Positions 1-8,127 of a DNA stretch of 22,772 nucleotides are shown in pieces (the first letter of the stretch is position 1; each line of letters starts with the position of its first letter). Under the pieces are notes generated by a model that saw only the letters and a program-made list of their open reading frames with translations, ran no database searches and was not told where the DNA came from. This DNA is from Bacillota bacterium. Lineage in GTDB: Bacteria > Bacillota > Clostridia > Clostridiales > Clostridiaceae. Made by a program: the position numbers and the translations under genes. The DNA lies in assembly GCA_023435985.1 (NCBI GenBank), contig JAEZKY010000375.1, forward strand, positions 1 through 22,772. The letters are read 5' to 3'.

Positions 1-1
1 G

Positions 2-115
2 TGTAATAATAGTGCGAAAGCATGTGGAAGAAGTAAGAACCATTCAGTTATTGAACTATTAAATAGTGTATATGAACTAATTACATATGAAGAATTATAT
101 ACAAGTAACTTTTAA
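2..115 (+). CDS. C-terminal end of an unidentified protein (partial)
   Basis: An open frame enters from the left edge and runs 37 codons to a TAA. The visible tail contains two cysteines (CNNSAKAC), then a moderately hydrophobic stretch (SVIELLNSVYELITYEEL). It is too short to assign. A C-terminus of a transcription regulator is conceivable because it sits just upstream of the aconitase promoter, but that is a guess. A competing frame (3..62) is also open from the edge and ends earlier, so even the reading frame is not certain. Confidence 0.4.
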   Translation, partial: CNNSAKACGRSKNHSVIELLNSVYELITYEELYTSNF

Positions 116-140
116 TATTAAAGGAAGTTAAGTTATCTCA

Positions 141-169
141 TTAATTGTATACAAGTATACAGTTATAAT
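141..169 (+). promoter_or_regulatory. Putative aconitase promoter with overlapping operator dyad
   Basis: A TATAAT -10 box lies at 164-169, about 40 bases before the aconitase start. The 17-bp-spaced -35 position (141-146, TTAATT) is weak. Between them, 146-161 reads TGTATACAAGTATACA: two 7-bp arms in perfect inverted symmetry around AA, extendable to 9-bp arms with one mismatch. A repressor bound here would cover the spacer. Part of it (TATACAAGTA) recurs at 97-106. Confidence 0.5.
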
Positions 170-208
170 GTAAATATTTTAATTCATAAGAAAGGCAGGT
201 ATAAAATA

Positions 209-2143
209 GTGAAACAAAATATAACTAGAAAAATTCTACAATCACATCTAGTAGAAGGAAAAATGATTGCGGGAGAAGAGATATCAATTAAAATTGATCA
301 AACATTAACACAGGATGCTACAGGTACAATGTCATACTTAGCATTTGAAGCATTAGGAATACCTAAAGTAAGAACTGAAGTTTCAGTAAGTTATATTGAT
401 CATAATACATTACAAGCAGGTTTTGAAAATGCAGATGACCACTTATTTTTACAATCAATAGCTAAAAAACATGGTATATATTGTTCAAGACCAGGTAATG
501 GAATATGTCATCAACTTCATACAGAAAGATTTGCTGCGCCAGGAAAAACTTTATTGGGGTCAGATAGCCATACTCCTACTTCAGGCGCTTTAGGTATGAT
601 AGCTATAGGTGCAGGTGGAATGAGCGTAGCAATGGCTATGGCAGGACAACCATTCCCATTAGTAATGCCTCAAGTAATTAATGTTAAGTTAGCAGGAAAA
701 TTAAGACCAGGAGTTGCGGCTAAAGATGTTATTTTAGAAATTTTAAGAATTATGACAGTTAAAGGCGGAGTTGGAAAAGTATTAGAATATACTGGACCAG
801 GAGTAGAAACATTAAGTGTAACTGAAAGACAAACAATAACTAATATGGGAGCAGAACTTGGTGTAACAACTTCTCTTTTCCCAAGTGATAAAGTAGCTCA
901 TGAATTTATGAAAGCACAAGGAAGAGAAAAAGACTGGGAAGAATTATTACCAGATGAAGATGCTGAATATGATGGAGTAATGGAAATAAACCTTGATGAA
1001 ATTGAACCAATGGTAGCTCAGCCTAGCATGCCAGACAAAGTAGTTAAGATAAAAGACCTTGAAAAAACTAAATTACATCAAGTATTTATAGGAAGCTGTA
1101 CTAATGCATCTTACAGTGATTTAGCTAAGGCAGCAGCTATTTTAGAAGGAAAATGTGTTCACCCAGATGTAAGCCTTTCTGTTGCAGCAGGATCAAAGCA
1201 AGTTTTTGAAATGATAGCAAGAGATGGAATACTTCAAAAATTAATTGCTTCTGGAGCTAGAGTACTTGAAAGTGCATGTGGACCATGTGTTGGTATAGGT
1301 CAAGCACCTCCATCAGCTGGAGTTTCTTTAAGAACTTCTAATAGAAACTTTAGAGGTAGAAGTGGAACAAAAGACGCACAAGTTTATTTATCAAGTCCAG
1401 AAGTTGCAGCAGCTAGTGCTATAGCAGGAGTAATCACTGATCCTAAGGATGTTGTAGATGTAACTATTCTAGAAACAATAAAAGAATCAATGGAACGTAT
1501 TGTAGATGACAGAATGGTAGAAGCACCTGTAGAAAATACAGATGATGTTGTTGTAAGAAGAGGACCAAATATTCAACCATTACCATTAAGAGGAGAATTA
1601 GCTTCAGAAATAAATGCACCATGTCTTATAAAAGCTGAAGATAATATTACAACTGATGATATTATGCCTGCTGGTGCTAAAATTCTTCCACTTAGATCCA
1701 ATGTTCCAGCTATATCTCAATATGTATTTAATGGAATAGATCCTACATTTGCTAAGAGAGCAAAAGATAGTGAAAATGGTGGATTTATAGTAGCTGGAGA
1801 AAACTACGGACAAGGATCAAGTAGAGAACATGCTGCTCTTGCACCTATGTATTTAGGAGTTCAAGTAGTACTTGCAAAATCTTTTGCAAGAATTCATCAT
1901 GATAACTTAATCAATTATGGTATTTTACCATTAAGATTTACTGATGCAGCTGATTACGACAAAATAAATCAAGACGATAAGTTAGTTATTAAAAATGTTA
2001 AGGAATTAGTAAGTAAAGGTGAATTTGTTATAACAAATGAAACACAAGGATTTGAAATTAAGGCTTATGCAACTCTTTCAGATAGACAAAAAGAAGTGTT
2101 ATTAGCTGGTGGTCAATTGAATTTTATTAAAAAGTTACTATAA
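209..2143 (+). CDS. acn: Aconitate hydratase (Aquifex-type aconitase)
   Basis: Iron-sulfur hydro-lyase of 644 residues that interconverts citrate, cis-aconitate and isocitrate in the cytoplasm. The 4Fe-4S ligands are visible as Cys297 (GSCTN) and Cys357/Cys360 (CGPC). The N-terminal substrate motif GSDSHTPTSG is present, and the C-terminal swivel domain carries DDIMPAG and YGQGSSREHAAL. The length fits the short monomeric Aquifex-like aconitases of anaerobes rather than the ~890-residue AcnA type. Start is GTG at 209, 9 bases after AAAGGCAGG (191-199). It is first in a run with a PrpF-family isomerase and an AspT-like antiporter, so the physiological substrate could be an aconitate isomer or a methylated relative as well as citrate. 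Neither citrate synthase nor isocitrate dehydrogenase is in the window. Confidence 0.93.
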   Translation: MKQNITRKILQSHLVEGKMIAGEEISIKIDQTLTQDATGTMSYLAFEALGIPKVRTEVSVSYIDHNTLQAGFENADDHLFLQSIAKKHGIYCSRPGNGICHQLHTERFAAPGKTLLGSDSHTPTSGALGMIAIGAGGMSVAMAMAGQPFPLVMPQVINVKLAGKLRPGVAAKDVILEILRIMTVKGGVGKVLEYTGPGVETLSVTERQTITNMGAELGVTTSLFPSDKVAHEFMKAQGREKDWEELLPDEDAEYDGVMEINLDEIEPMVAQPSMPDKVVKIKDLEKTKLHQVFIGSCTNASYSDLAKAAAILEGKCVHPDVSLSVAAGSKQVFEMIARDGILQKLIASGARVLESACGPCVGIGQAPPSAGVSLRTSNRNFRGRSGTKDAQVYLSSPEVAAASAIAGVITDPKDVVDVTILETIKESMERIVDDRMVEAPVENTDDVVVRRGPNIQPLPLRGELASEINAPCLIKAEDNITTDDIMPAGAKILPLRSNVPAISQYVFNGIDPTFAKRAKDSENGGFIVAGENYGQGSSREHAALAPMYLGVQVVLAKSFARIHHDNLINYGILPLRFTDAADYDKINQDDKLVIKNVKELVSKGEFVITNETQGFEIKAYATLSDRQKEVLLAGGQLNFIKKLL

Positions 2144-2201
2144 TAATCAATGCAATAAATTTTTAGAAAAGTGCAATTATAAAAACTCAACAATATAAAA
2201 G

Positions 2202-2258
2202 ACTCTTTGGGATGCTATTAAAATTATGTGGTGTGATTTAAATAACATCTCAAAGAGT
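2202..2258 (+). other. Long stem-loop between acn and prpF-like gene
   Basis: Arms 2202-2220 and 2240-2258 pair over 13 bp (one G-U), one C-A mismatch and about 5 further A-T pairs, with a loop of about 19 bases. No U-run follows, so it is not a typical intrinsic terminator. A weaker hairpin (AAATTGT 2269-2275 with ACAATTT 2290-2296), followed by a T-rich stretch, lies just downstream. The pair may attenuate, stabilise or process the acn-prpF transcript. Confidence 0.55.
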
Positions 2259-2347
2259 AAATGATAAAAAATTGTCTAAGAGTAATTTTACAATTTATTT
2301 AATTTTTATGCAAGATATTATATAAAAGTTTTGGAGGAGAGTTAACA

Positions 2348-3457
2348 ATGAACAAAGTTAAATGTGCTTTAATGCGAGGCGGTACAAGTAAGGCGGCAGT
2401 ATTTCATTATGATGACATGCCAAAAGATAAAACTAAGTGGTCAGATTTTCTTTTAGATGTAATGGGAAGTCCAGATGCAAGACAAATCGATGGTTTAGGT
2501 GGAGCTAATTCATTAACAAGTAAAGTTGCAATAATAAAAAAATCAGATAACAAAGAGTATGATGTTGAATATACTTTTGCTCAAGTTAGTTTAACGGATA
2601 GCGTAGTTGATTTTAAAGGAAATTGTGGAAATATTTCGTCAGTAGTAGGTCCGTTTGCGATAGATGAAGGATTAGTTGAGGTAACGGGTGAAAAGGTAGA
2701 AGTAAGAATATTAAATACAAACACAAATAAATTAATAACTTCAGAAGTAGAAGTTGAAAATGGGTATGCAAAAATAGAAGGTGATGCATACATTCCAGGA
2801 GTACCGAATCCAGGTTCACCAATATATCTTGGATTTTGTAATCCAGAAGGATCTGTTACAGGGAAGCTTTTACCTACAGGCAATGTAATTGATTTCATAG
2901 AAACTTCTATAGGTAAAATAAGCATTTCAATTGTTGATGCTGCTAATCCTTTAGTTTTCATTAATGCTGGAGATATTGGATTAAAAGGTACTGAATTACC
3001 GGAAGATTTTACAGATGAAAAGTTAAAGTTAATAGAAGAAATACGATCTATTGCAGCGGAAATGTGCGGATTTGCAAGTAAAGAAGAAGCTACAAAGAAA
3101 TCTCCAGCCGTACCAAAATCAACTATAGTATCAGCATCAGCTGACTATATCGATCTAAGTGGAAATGAAAGAAAAAAAGAAGATATGAATTTAGTTGTTA
3201 GAATGATGTCTATGCAAAAGCCTCATAAGGCACTTGCAATAACAGGTGCAGTATGCATAACAGCAGCTGCTAGTATTGAAGGAACTTTAGTTAATAAGCT
3301 AGTTGAAAACAGTGGAAATAAAATTACAATTGGTCATCCAGGTGGAGTTATAGATACAATCGCTCAGTCTAATGATGGAAAGATTGAATCTGTAAAAATC
3401 CTTAGAACAGCTCGTAGAATAATGGATGGTTATGTGTATACAAGAAACGAATATTAA
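2348..3457 (+). CDS. PrpF-family isomerase (aconitate/methylitaconate-type)
   Basis: 369-residue protein of the PrpF / methylitaconate isomerase family, a diaminopimelate-epimerase-like fold. Family signatures include MRGGTSKA near the N-terminus, IDGLGGANSLTSKVAI, GNCGN with Cys93, and GHPGG near the C-terminus. Known members move a double bond or change its geometry in unsaturated acids: PrpF (2-methyl-trans-aconitate), 3-methylitaconate delta-isomerase, and Ustilago Adi1 (cis- to trans-aconitate). The gene follows aconitase by about 200 bases and precedes a carboxylate-type antiporter by 72 bases without a terminator. No prpB/prpC/prpD genes are visible, so propionate catabolism is not supported. 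I infer an aconitate isomer, citraconate or itaconate-type substrate. The ATG start has GGAGGAG upstream. Confidence 0.85.
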   Translation: MNKVKCALMRGGTSKAAVFHYDDMPKDKTKWSDFLLDVMGSPDARQIDGLGGANSLTSKVAIIKKSDNKEYDVEYTFAQVSLTDSVVDFKGNCGNISSVVGPFAIDEGLVEVTGEKVEVRILNTNTNKLITSEVEVENGYAKIEGDAYIPGVPNPGSPIYLGFCNPEGSVTGKLLPTGNVIDFIETSIGKISISIVDAANPLVFINAGDIGLKGTELPEDFTDEKLKLIEEIRSIAAEMCGFASKEEATKKSPAVPKSTIVSASADYIDLSGNERKKEDMNLVVRMMSMQKPHKALAITGAVCITAAASIEGTLVNKLVENSGNKITIGHPGGVIDTIAQSNDGKIESVKILRTARRIMDGYVYTRNEY

Positions 3458-3529
3458 AAATAATTAGAGGCTATGGTATAAAGATTAACTATAGATAAAA
3501 TAATTTAGAGTATATGGAGGAAATTAACT

Positions 3530-4942
3530 ATGATAAATTTTGATAGTCTTGTAATGAGTCCATTTGTATTATTGTTCTTAGCTGTATTTTTAGGACTTCT
3601 ATTTGGAAAAATAAAAATTGGACAATTTAAATTTGGTTTCTCAGGAGCCTTATTTGCAGGAATTGCATTAGGGTGGTCAGTATTAACATATGCAAAAGGC
3701 ATCGTTAGCAGTGGTGCAGCCAATAAAACAGCACAACAATTAGTAACTAATGGTGTTATATCTACAGATCTTTTTAATTTATTCCTTATTTTATTTATTG
3801 CTGCAGTAGGACTTTTAGCAGGTAAAGACTTAAAAGGTGTATTAAAAACATATGGAGCTAAACTTATTGTTATAGGTTTTGTAATAACATTTACTGGAGT
3901 TGCAATAACTTATGGATTTTTAGCAACTAATAAAAATTACAGTCCACACCAAATATCAGGTATATATGCAGGGGCACTTACAAGTTCACCAGGACTTGCA
4001 GCGTCACTTGATGCAGCTAAAGAACATGGAAATGAAATAGTTGCAGAATATAATTCTATGTCACCTGAGGATAAAGATAAAGTGTTAAAAATGATTGATA
4101 AATCAGGAAAGTTAACATCAGAAAATACTACTGAGCTAACAGATGAGCAAAAGGCTGCGGTTGTTAAGGCAACTCAAGCAGATGTAAGTTCAGGATTTAC
4201 AGCGGCATTCCCATTTGGAGTAGTGTCAATTATATTATCTGTAGTACTTATTCCAAAAATATTCCGCATAGATGTTGAAAAAGAAAAAGAAGAATTTGCA
4301 AAATCAATGAAAGCTGTTTCTGGAAATGATGGAGAAGCTATGAAAGAAGCTGCAATAGATAGTGAAAAAGCAAAGAAAAAATCTGTTAAAGAAGCTAGTT
4401 TTGATCTTGTTGCATTTGCACTAGTTTGTTTTGCAGGATACGTTTTAGGGGCAATAAACATTCCACTAGGAAAATTAGGGCATTTTAGTTTAGGAACTCC
4501 AGGAGGAGTACTAATGAGTGCACTTATATTCAGTAATGTAGGTAATATTGGCATTATTAATTTCAGAATGGATGGTAAGATATTAGGTTCAATAAGACAG
4601 CTTGGGTTAGTATGTTTCTTAGCAACTGTTGGATTAACTTATGGATATGATGTTATTAATACTTTTGCAGGATCAGGAGTTTGGTTAGCTATGATGGGAT
4701 TAGTAGTTGTTTTAGTAGCAATTCTAATGGGATTTATAGTTGGAAGATATGTATTCAAACTAAACTGGGTTATATTGGCGGGCGCTATATGTGGCGGTAT
4801 GACTTCAACACCAGGACTTGGAGCAGCAGTTGATGCAATAGGTAGTGATGACGCAGCTACCGGTTATGGGGCAACTTATCCATTCGCATTATTATGCAAA
4901 GTGTTATTTATAACAATACTATATAGACTGTTTTTAATGTAG
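3530..4942 (+). CDS. AspT/YidE-type antiporter (Asp-Al_Ex family), putative carboxylate transporter
   Basis: 470-residue integral membrane protein with the duplicated Asp-Al_Ex architecture. The N-terminal half begins with FGKIKIGQFKFGFSGALFAG. The diagnostic repeats TSSPGLAASLDAA (about residues 151-163) and TSTPGLGAAVDA (about 425-436) occur once in each half. A hydrophilic, charged middle of about 120 residues separates the halves, in place of the TrkA-C domains of longer relatives. Family members include the aspartate:alanine exchanger AspT and the Corynebacterium succinate exporter SucE. Position after aconitase and a PrpF-like isomerase suggests exchange of a di- or tricarboxylate; the direction cannot be read from sequence. 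GGAGG at 3516-3520 sets the ATG start. The perfect terminator at 4978 ends the unit. Confidence 0.85.
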   Translation: MINFDSLVMSPFVLLFLAVFLGLLFGKIKIGQFKFGFSGALFAGIALGWSVLTYAKGIVSSGAANKTAQQLVTNGVISTDLFNLFLILFIAAVGLLAGKDLKGVLKTYGAKLIVIGFVITFTGVAITYGFLATNKNYSPHQISGIYAGALTSSPGLAASLDAAKEHGNEIVAEYNSMSPEDKDKVLKMIDKSGKLTSENTTELTDEQKAAVVKATQADVSSGFTAAFPFGVVSIILSVVLIPKIFRIDVEKEKEEFAKSMKAVSGNDGEAMKEAAIDSEKAKKKSVKEASFDLVAFALVCFAGYVLGAINIPLGKLGHFSLGTPGGVLMSALIFSNVGNIGIINFRMDGKILGSIRQLGLVCFLATVGLTYGYDVINTFAGSGVWLAMMGLVVVLVAILMGFIVGRYVFKLNWVILAGAICGGMTSTPGLGAAVDAIGSDDAATGYGATYPFALLCKVLFITILYRLFLM

Positions 4943-4977
4943 TGGGCAAAATAGCTTAATTAATTTTAAAATAGCAT

Positions 4978-5011
4978 AAAACCTGAAAAAAATTATATAT
5001 TTTCAGGTTTT
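4978..5011. terminator. Intrinsic terminator after the antiporter gene
   Basis: Perfect 12-bp inverted repeat AAAACCTGAAAA (4978-4989) / TTTTCAGGTTTT (5000-5011) with a 10-base loop. The A-tract and T-tract lie within the stem, so it can work on either strand. It separates the acn-prpF-antiporter unit from pckA. Confidence 0.85.
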
Positions 5012-5089
5012 GTGTTAATTAGTTTTAGAGATAGAAAAATACTTGAATTAAAAATTAGTGCGTGAACTAACAAGGAGGATAAATTTATA

Positions 5090-6661
5090 ATGAATATAAA
5101 TTTAGATAATTTAAATATAAAGAAATATAACAACTTATATAGAAATAGCAGTGTAGAAGAACTTATAAAATTTGCGACTGAAAGAGGAGAAGGAACTCTA
5201 TCAGATACTGGAGCTTTAGTTGTAAATACAGGTAAATACACTGGCAGATCTCCTAAGGATAGATTTATTGTGAAAGATGATATCACAAATGACACAATAA
5301 ATTGGGGAGATGTAAACTTACCAATAGATGAAAAAGTATTTGATAAAATTTATGCGGATGTAGTGGAATACTTAAAGGAAAAAGATCTATTTGTATTTGA
5401 TGGTTTTGTAGGGGCTTTAAAAGAATATACTCTTCCGATAAGAGTTGTATGTGAATGTGCTTATCAAGCTATGTTTGCTAATCAAATGTTTGTTAGACCA
5501 ACTGCAGAAGAACTTTCTAATCATATGCCAGAATTTAATGTAATTTCAGCTCCAGGTTTTAAGGCTAAGGGAATTGAAGATGGATTAAATTCAGAAGCAT
5601 TTGTATTAATGAATTTTTCAAAGAAGATAATTCTTATAGGTGGGACAGCTTATTCAGGGGAAATTAAAAAATCTATGTTTTCAGTAATGAATTATTTACT
5701 TCCTCAAGAAGGTGTGTTACCAATGCACTGTTCAGCAAACAAAGGAGAAGACGGACAAACTGTCATTTTCTTTGGTTTATCAGGGACAGGAAAAACAACA
5801 TTATCTACAGATTCTAATAGAAAACTTATAGGAGATGACGAACATGGCTGGAGCGATAAAGGTGTATTCAATTTTGAAGGCGGCTGTTATGCAAAAGCTA
5901 TAGGTCTTAATAAAGAAAAGGAAAAGGAAATATATGGTGCGATTAAATCTGGTGCATTGCTTGAAAATGTAGTAGTGAATGAAAATGGAGTTCCAGATTA
6001 CAATAATGGTACACTTACTGAAAATACTAGAGCAGCTTACCCGTTACATCATATAGAAAATATTGAAGTTAGTGGAGTTGGAAATACTCCAGATAAAATA
6101 ATATTCTTAACAGCAGATGCATTTGGAGTAATGCCTCCAATAAGTAAATTAACAAAAGAAGCAGCTATGTATCATTTTATGTCTGGTTACACAAGTAAGG
6201 TAGCTGGAACAGAAAGAGGAATAACAGAACCTAAAGCTACATTCTCAGCTTGTTTTGGTGAACCTTTTATGCTTTTAAATCCAGCAGTTTATGCTAAATT
6301 ATTAGGTGAAAAAGTTGCTGAAAATGATACAGAAGTATATCTTATAAACACTGGCTGGATAGGTGGAGCATATGGAACAGGAAATAGAGTTAATCTTTCT
6401 TATACAAGAGAAATGGTTAATGCAGTAATTGGAGATAAGTTTAAAGATGTAAAATTCAATGAACATCCATTATTTAAGGTACTTGTACCAGAAGAATGTC
6501 CAAATGTTCCTAGTGAGCTTCTTGATGCTAGAGGTTTATGGGAAAATAAAGAAGAATACGATAAAAAAGCTGAAGAGTTAGCACAAAAGTTTAATGAAAA
6601 CTTTGCGAAATTTAGTAATGTGTCTGATGATATTTTAAGTGCAGGTCCAAGCTTACAATAA
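5090..6661 (+). CDS. pckA: Phosphoenolpyruvate carboxykinase (ATP)
   Basis: 523 residues, normal for the ATP-dependent enzyme that interconverts oxaloacetate + ATP and PEP + CO2 + ADP in the cytoplasm. The signature GLSGTGKTTLS lies at residues 229-239, with the P-loop lysine at 235. It is followed by the metal-binding IGDDEHGW and by the RSPKDRF substrate region near residue 55. The C-terminal TGWIGGAYGTG is present. AAGGAGG (5072-5078) precedes the ATG by 11 bases. Terminators flank the gene on both sides (4978 and 6686), so it is probably a single-gene transcript. In fermenting anaerobes the enzyme can run anaplerotically (PEP to oxaloacetate) or in reverse; next to malic enzyme it forms a C4/C3 exchange node. 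Confidence 0.96.
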   Translation: MNINLDNLNIKKYNNLYRNSSVEELIKFATERGEGTLSDTGALVVNTGKYTGRSPKDRFIVKDDITNDTINWGDVNLPIDEKVFDKIYADVVEYLKEKDLFVFDGFVGALKEYTLPIRVVCECAYQAMFANQMFVRPTAEELSNHMPEFNVISAPGFKAKGIEDGLNSEAFVLMNFSKKIILIGGTAYSGEIKKSMFSVMNYLLPQEGVLPMHCSANKGEDGQTVIFFGLSGTGKTTLSTDSNRKLIGDDEHGWSDKGVFNFEGGCYAKAIGLNKEKEKEIYGAIKSGALLENVVVNENGVPDYNNGTLTENTRAAYPLHHIENIEVSGVGNTPDKIIFLTADAFGVMPPISKLTKEAAMYHFMSGYTSKVAGTERGITEPKATFSACFGEPFMLLNPAVYAKLLGEKVAENDTEVYLINTGWIGGAYGTGNRVNLSYTREMVNAVIGDKFKDVKFNEHPLFKVLVPEECPNVPSELLDARGLWENKEEYDKKAEELAQKFNENFAKFSNVSDDILSAGPSLQ

Positions 6662-6685
6662 TTTGTGTGTAAATGGATGTCTGTG

Positions 6686-6722
6686 TGTAGTTCATCAAAC
6701 TAAGATATTGAGCTACATTTTT
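6686..6722 (+). terminator. Intrinsic terminator after pckA
   Basis: TGTAGTTCA (6686-6694) pairs with TGAGCTACA (6709-6717), 9 bp including one G-U, with a 14-base loop. TTTTT follows directly on the + strand. Confidence 0.75.
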
Positions 6723-6799
6723 GATCTATTATTTGCTTAAAATCTGTGAGTAAAGTTCATCATGAACACTTGCTATGGTATTGGAGGAATAATAAACTT

Positions 6800-8047
6800 A
6801 TGGGAAAATTTATTATAGAAGAAGCAAAGAGATGCCTAAATTGTAAGAAACCTATGTGTAAAGAAGGCTGCCCTGTTAATACTCCTATTAATGAAGTTAT
6901 AGAAATGTTTTTAGATGGAAACATAATGGAATGTGGAGAAAAGCTTTTTGAAAATAATCCTTTATCAGTGGTATGTTCATTAGTTTGCCCACATGAAAAT
7001 CAATGTGAGGGACATTGCATTTTAGGTAAGAAAAGCAGTCCAGTGCAAATAAGTTTAATAGAAAATTACATATCAGATTATTATTTGAATTTTAATACTA
7101 ATAAAACAATAAAAAAGATTAACAAGAAAGTTGCAATAATAGGATCAGGACCTGCTGGAATTACAATAGCTATTATGCTTGCAGCGAAAGGTTATGACAT
7201 AACTATCTTTGAAGCTCTTGATAATATTGGAGGAGTTTTATGGTATGGAATTCTTGAATTTAGATTACCTAAGAGTGTTTTACTAAAGCTAAAAGATAAA
7301 TTAATTACAATGGGAATTAAAATAAGACCAAATACTTTAATTGGATCATCAATAACAATTGATGATGTTTTTAGAGATGGTTATAAAGCTATATTTATTG
7401 GTACAGGTGTATGGAAACCTAGAAATTTAGGAATAAAAGGTGAAACTTTTGGGCATGTTCATTATGCTATAGATTATTTAAAAAATCCCTCTGTATACAA
7501 CTTAGGAAAAAGAGTGTGCATAGTAGGTGCAGGAAATGTAGCAATGGATGTAGCAAGAACAGCTCTCAGAAATGGTTCTACAGATGTAAATATAATGTTT
7601 AGAGAAGGTCCTGAAAGCATTGAGGCTGAACCAATTGAAGTAGAGTATGCAAAAATTGATGGTGTTAAGTTCGAATATTTTAAAGCTCCTATTGAAATAA
7701 TTGATGAAGGTATTAAGTGTGTAAAAACAGAAATTGTAAGAGATAGTGAAGGAAACAAAAAAATTGAGTATTGTGAATTTGCGGAAGAGGTATTTAAAGC
7801 GGATTCAGTTATTTTAGCTATAGGACAAGGACCGCGTTCAAACATTGTATCTAATACAATAGGAATAAATGTTAATGGCATTGGGTTAGTAGAGGTTGAT
7901 GAATTTGGAAGAACCACTCGAAATGGAGTGTTTGCATCAGGTGATGTGGTAACAGGTGCTAAAACGGTTGTTGAAGCTGTAAGAGTATCAAAAAAGGTAG
8001 CACAGGCCATTGATGAGTATGTTTGTTCACTAGAGGAGTATATATAA
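6800..8047 (+). CDS. GltD/NfnB-like NAD(P)-dependent flavin oxidoreductase
   Basis: 415-residue protein resembling the glutamate synthase small subunit and NfnB/SudA-type flavoproteins, which pass electrons between NAD(P)H, FAD and iron-sulfur clusters. The N-terminal cluster motif has Cys12, 15, 20 and 24 (CLNCKKPMCKEGCP) and a second set Cys59, 63, 69 and 73. The FAD-binding GSGPAG is at 115-120 and the pyridine-nucleotide GAGNVA at 243-248. The frame stays open to a GTG at 6746, but ATG 6800 is preferred: GGAGG sits at 6783-6787 and the family begins just before the first cysteines. No GltB large subunit or NfnA-like ferredoxin subunit is adjacent. The next gene is malic enzyme, 80 bases on with no terminator between, so the two may be co-transcribed. 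The electron partner is unknown. Confidence 0.85.
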   Translation: MGKFIIEEAKRCLNCKKPMCKEGCPVNTPINEVIEMFLDGNIMECGEKLFENNPLSVVCSLVCPHENQCEGHCILGKKSSPVQISLIENYISDYYLNFNTNKTIKKINKKVAIIGSGPAGITIAIMLAAKGYDITIFEALDNIGGVLWYGILEFRLPKSVLLKLKDKLITMGIKIRPNTLIGSSITIDDVFRDGYKAIFIGTGVWKPRNLGIKGETFGHVHYAIDYLKNPSVYNLGKRVCIVGAGNVAMDVARTALRNGSTDVNIMFREGPESIEAEPIEVEYAKIDGVKFEYFKAPIEIIDEGIKCVKTEIVRDSEGNKKIEYCEFAEEVFKADSVILAIGQGPRSNIVSNTIGINVNGIGLVEVDEFGRTTRNGVFASGDVVTGAKTVVEAVRVSKKVAQAIDEYVCSLEEYI

Positions 8048-8081
8048 GATACGGTTTGCAATAATTTAAATTAATTGTGAA

Positions 8082-8127
8082 AGGGAGGTGAAATTGAACT
8101 ATTACTTTGTAATAATTCAATTGGCAT
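8082..8127 (+). promoter_or_regulatory. Hairpin-bridged ribosome binding site of malic enzyme
   Basis: The only strong Shine-Dalgarno sequence (GGGAGGTG, 8083-8090) lies about 38 bases before the AUG at 8128, too far in linear form. The gap holds an almost perfect hairpin: AATTGAACTATTAC (8092-8105) pairs with GTAATAATTCAATT (8109-8122), 13 of 14 pairs around a TTT loop. When folded, GGAGG is followed by three unpaired bases, the helix, five bases (8123-8127) and the AUG, about 8 unpaired bases, which is normal spacing. A stop codon at 8113 in the malic enzyme frame excludes an upstream start. Confidence 0.65.

Noticed and set aside
3..62. Alternative reading frame for the partial gene at the left edge
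   Set aside because: Only 19 codons are visible against 37 in the neighbouring frame; neither can be confirmed without the preceding sequence.
2348..3457. Methylcitrate (propionate) pathway membership for the PrpF-like gene
   Set aside because: No prpB, prpC, prpD or acnD-specific context is visible; the adjacent aconitase is of the Aquifex type.
4174..4554. 126-codon antisense frame inside the antiporter gene
   Set aside because: Low-complexity translation mirroring the sense codons; no start signals.
6746..6799. GTG-started N-terminal extension of the GltD-like protein
   Set aside because: No ribosome binding site before 6746, while GGAGG precedes ATG 6800 and the family starts near the first Cys motif.
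7474..8061. 195-codon open frame antisense to the GltD-like gene
   Set aside because: It is the reverse shadow of a strongly conserved gene, with a Ser/Thr/Pro-rich translation and no ribosome binding site.
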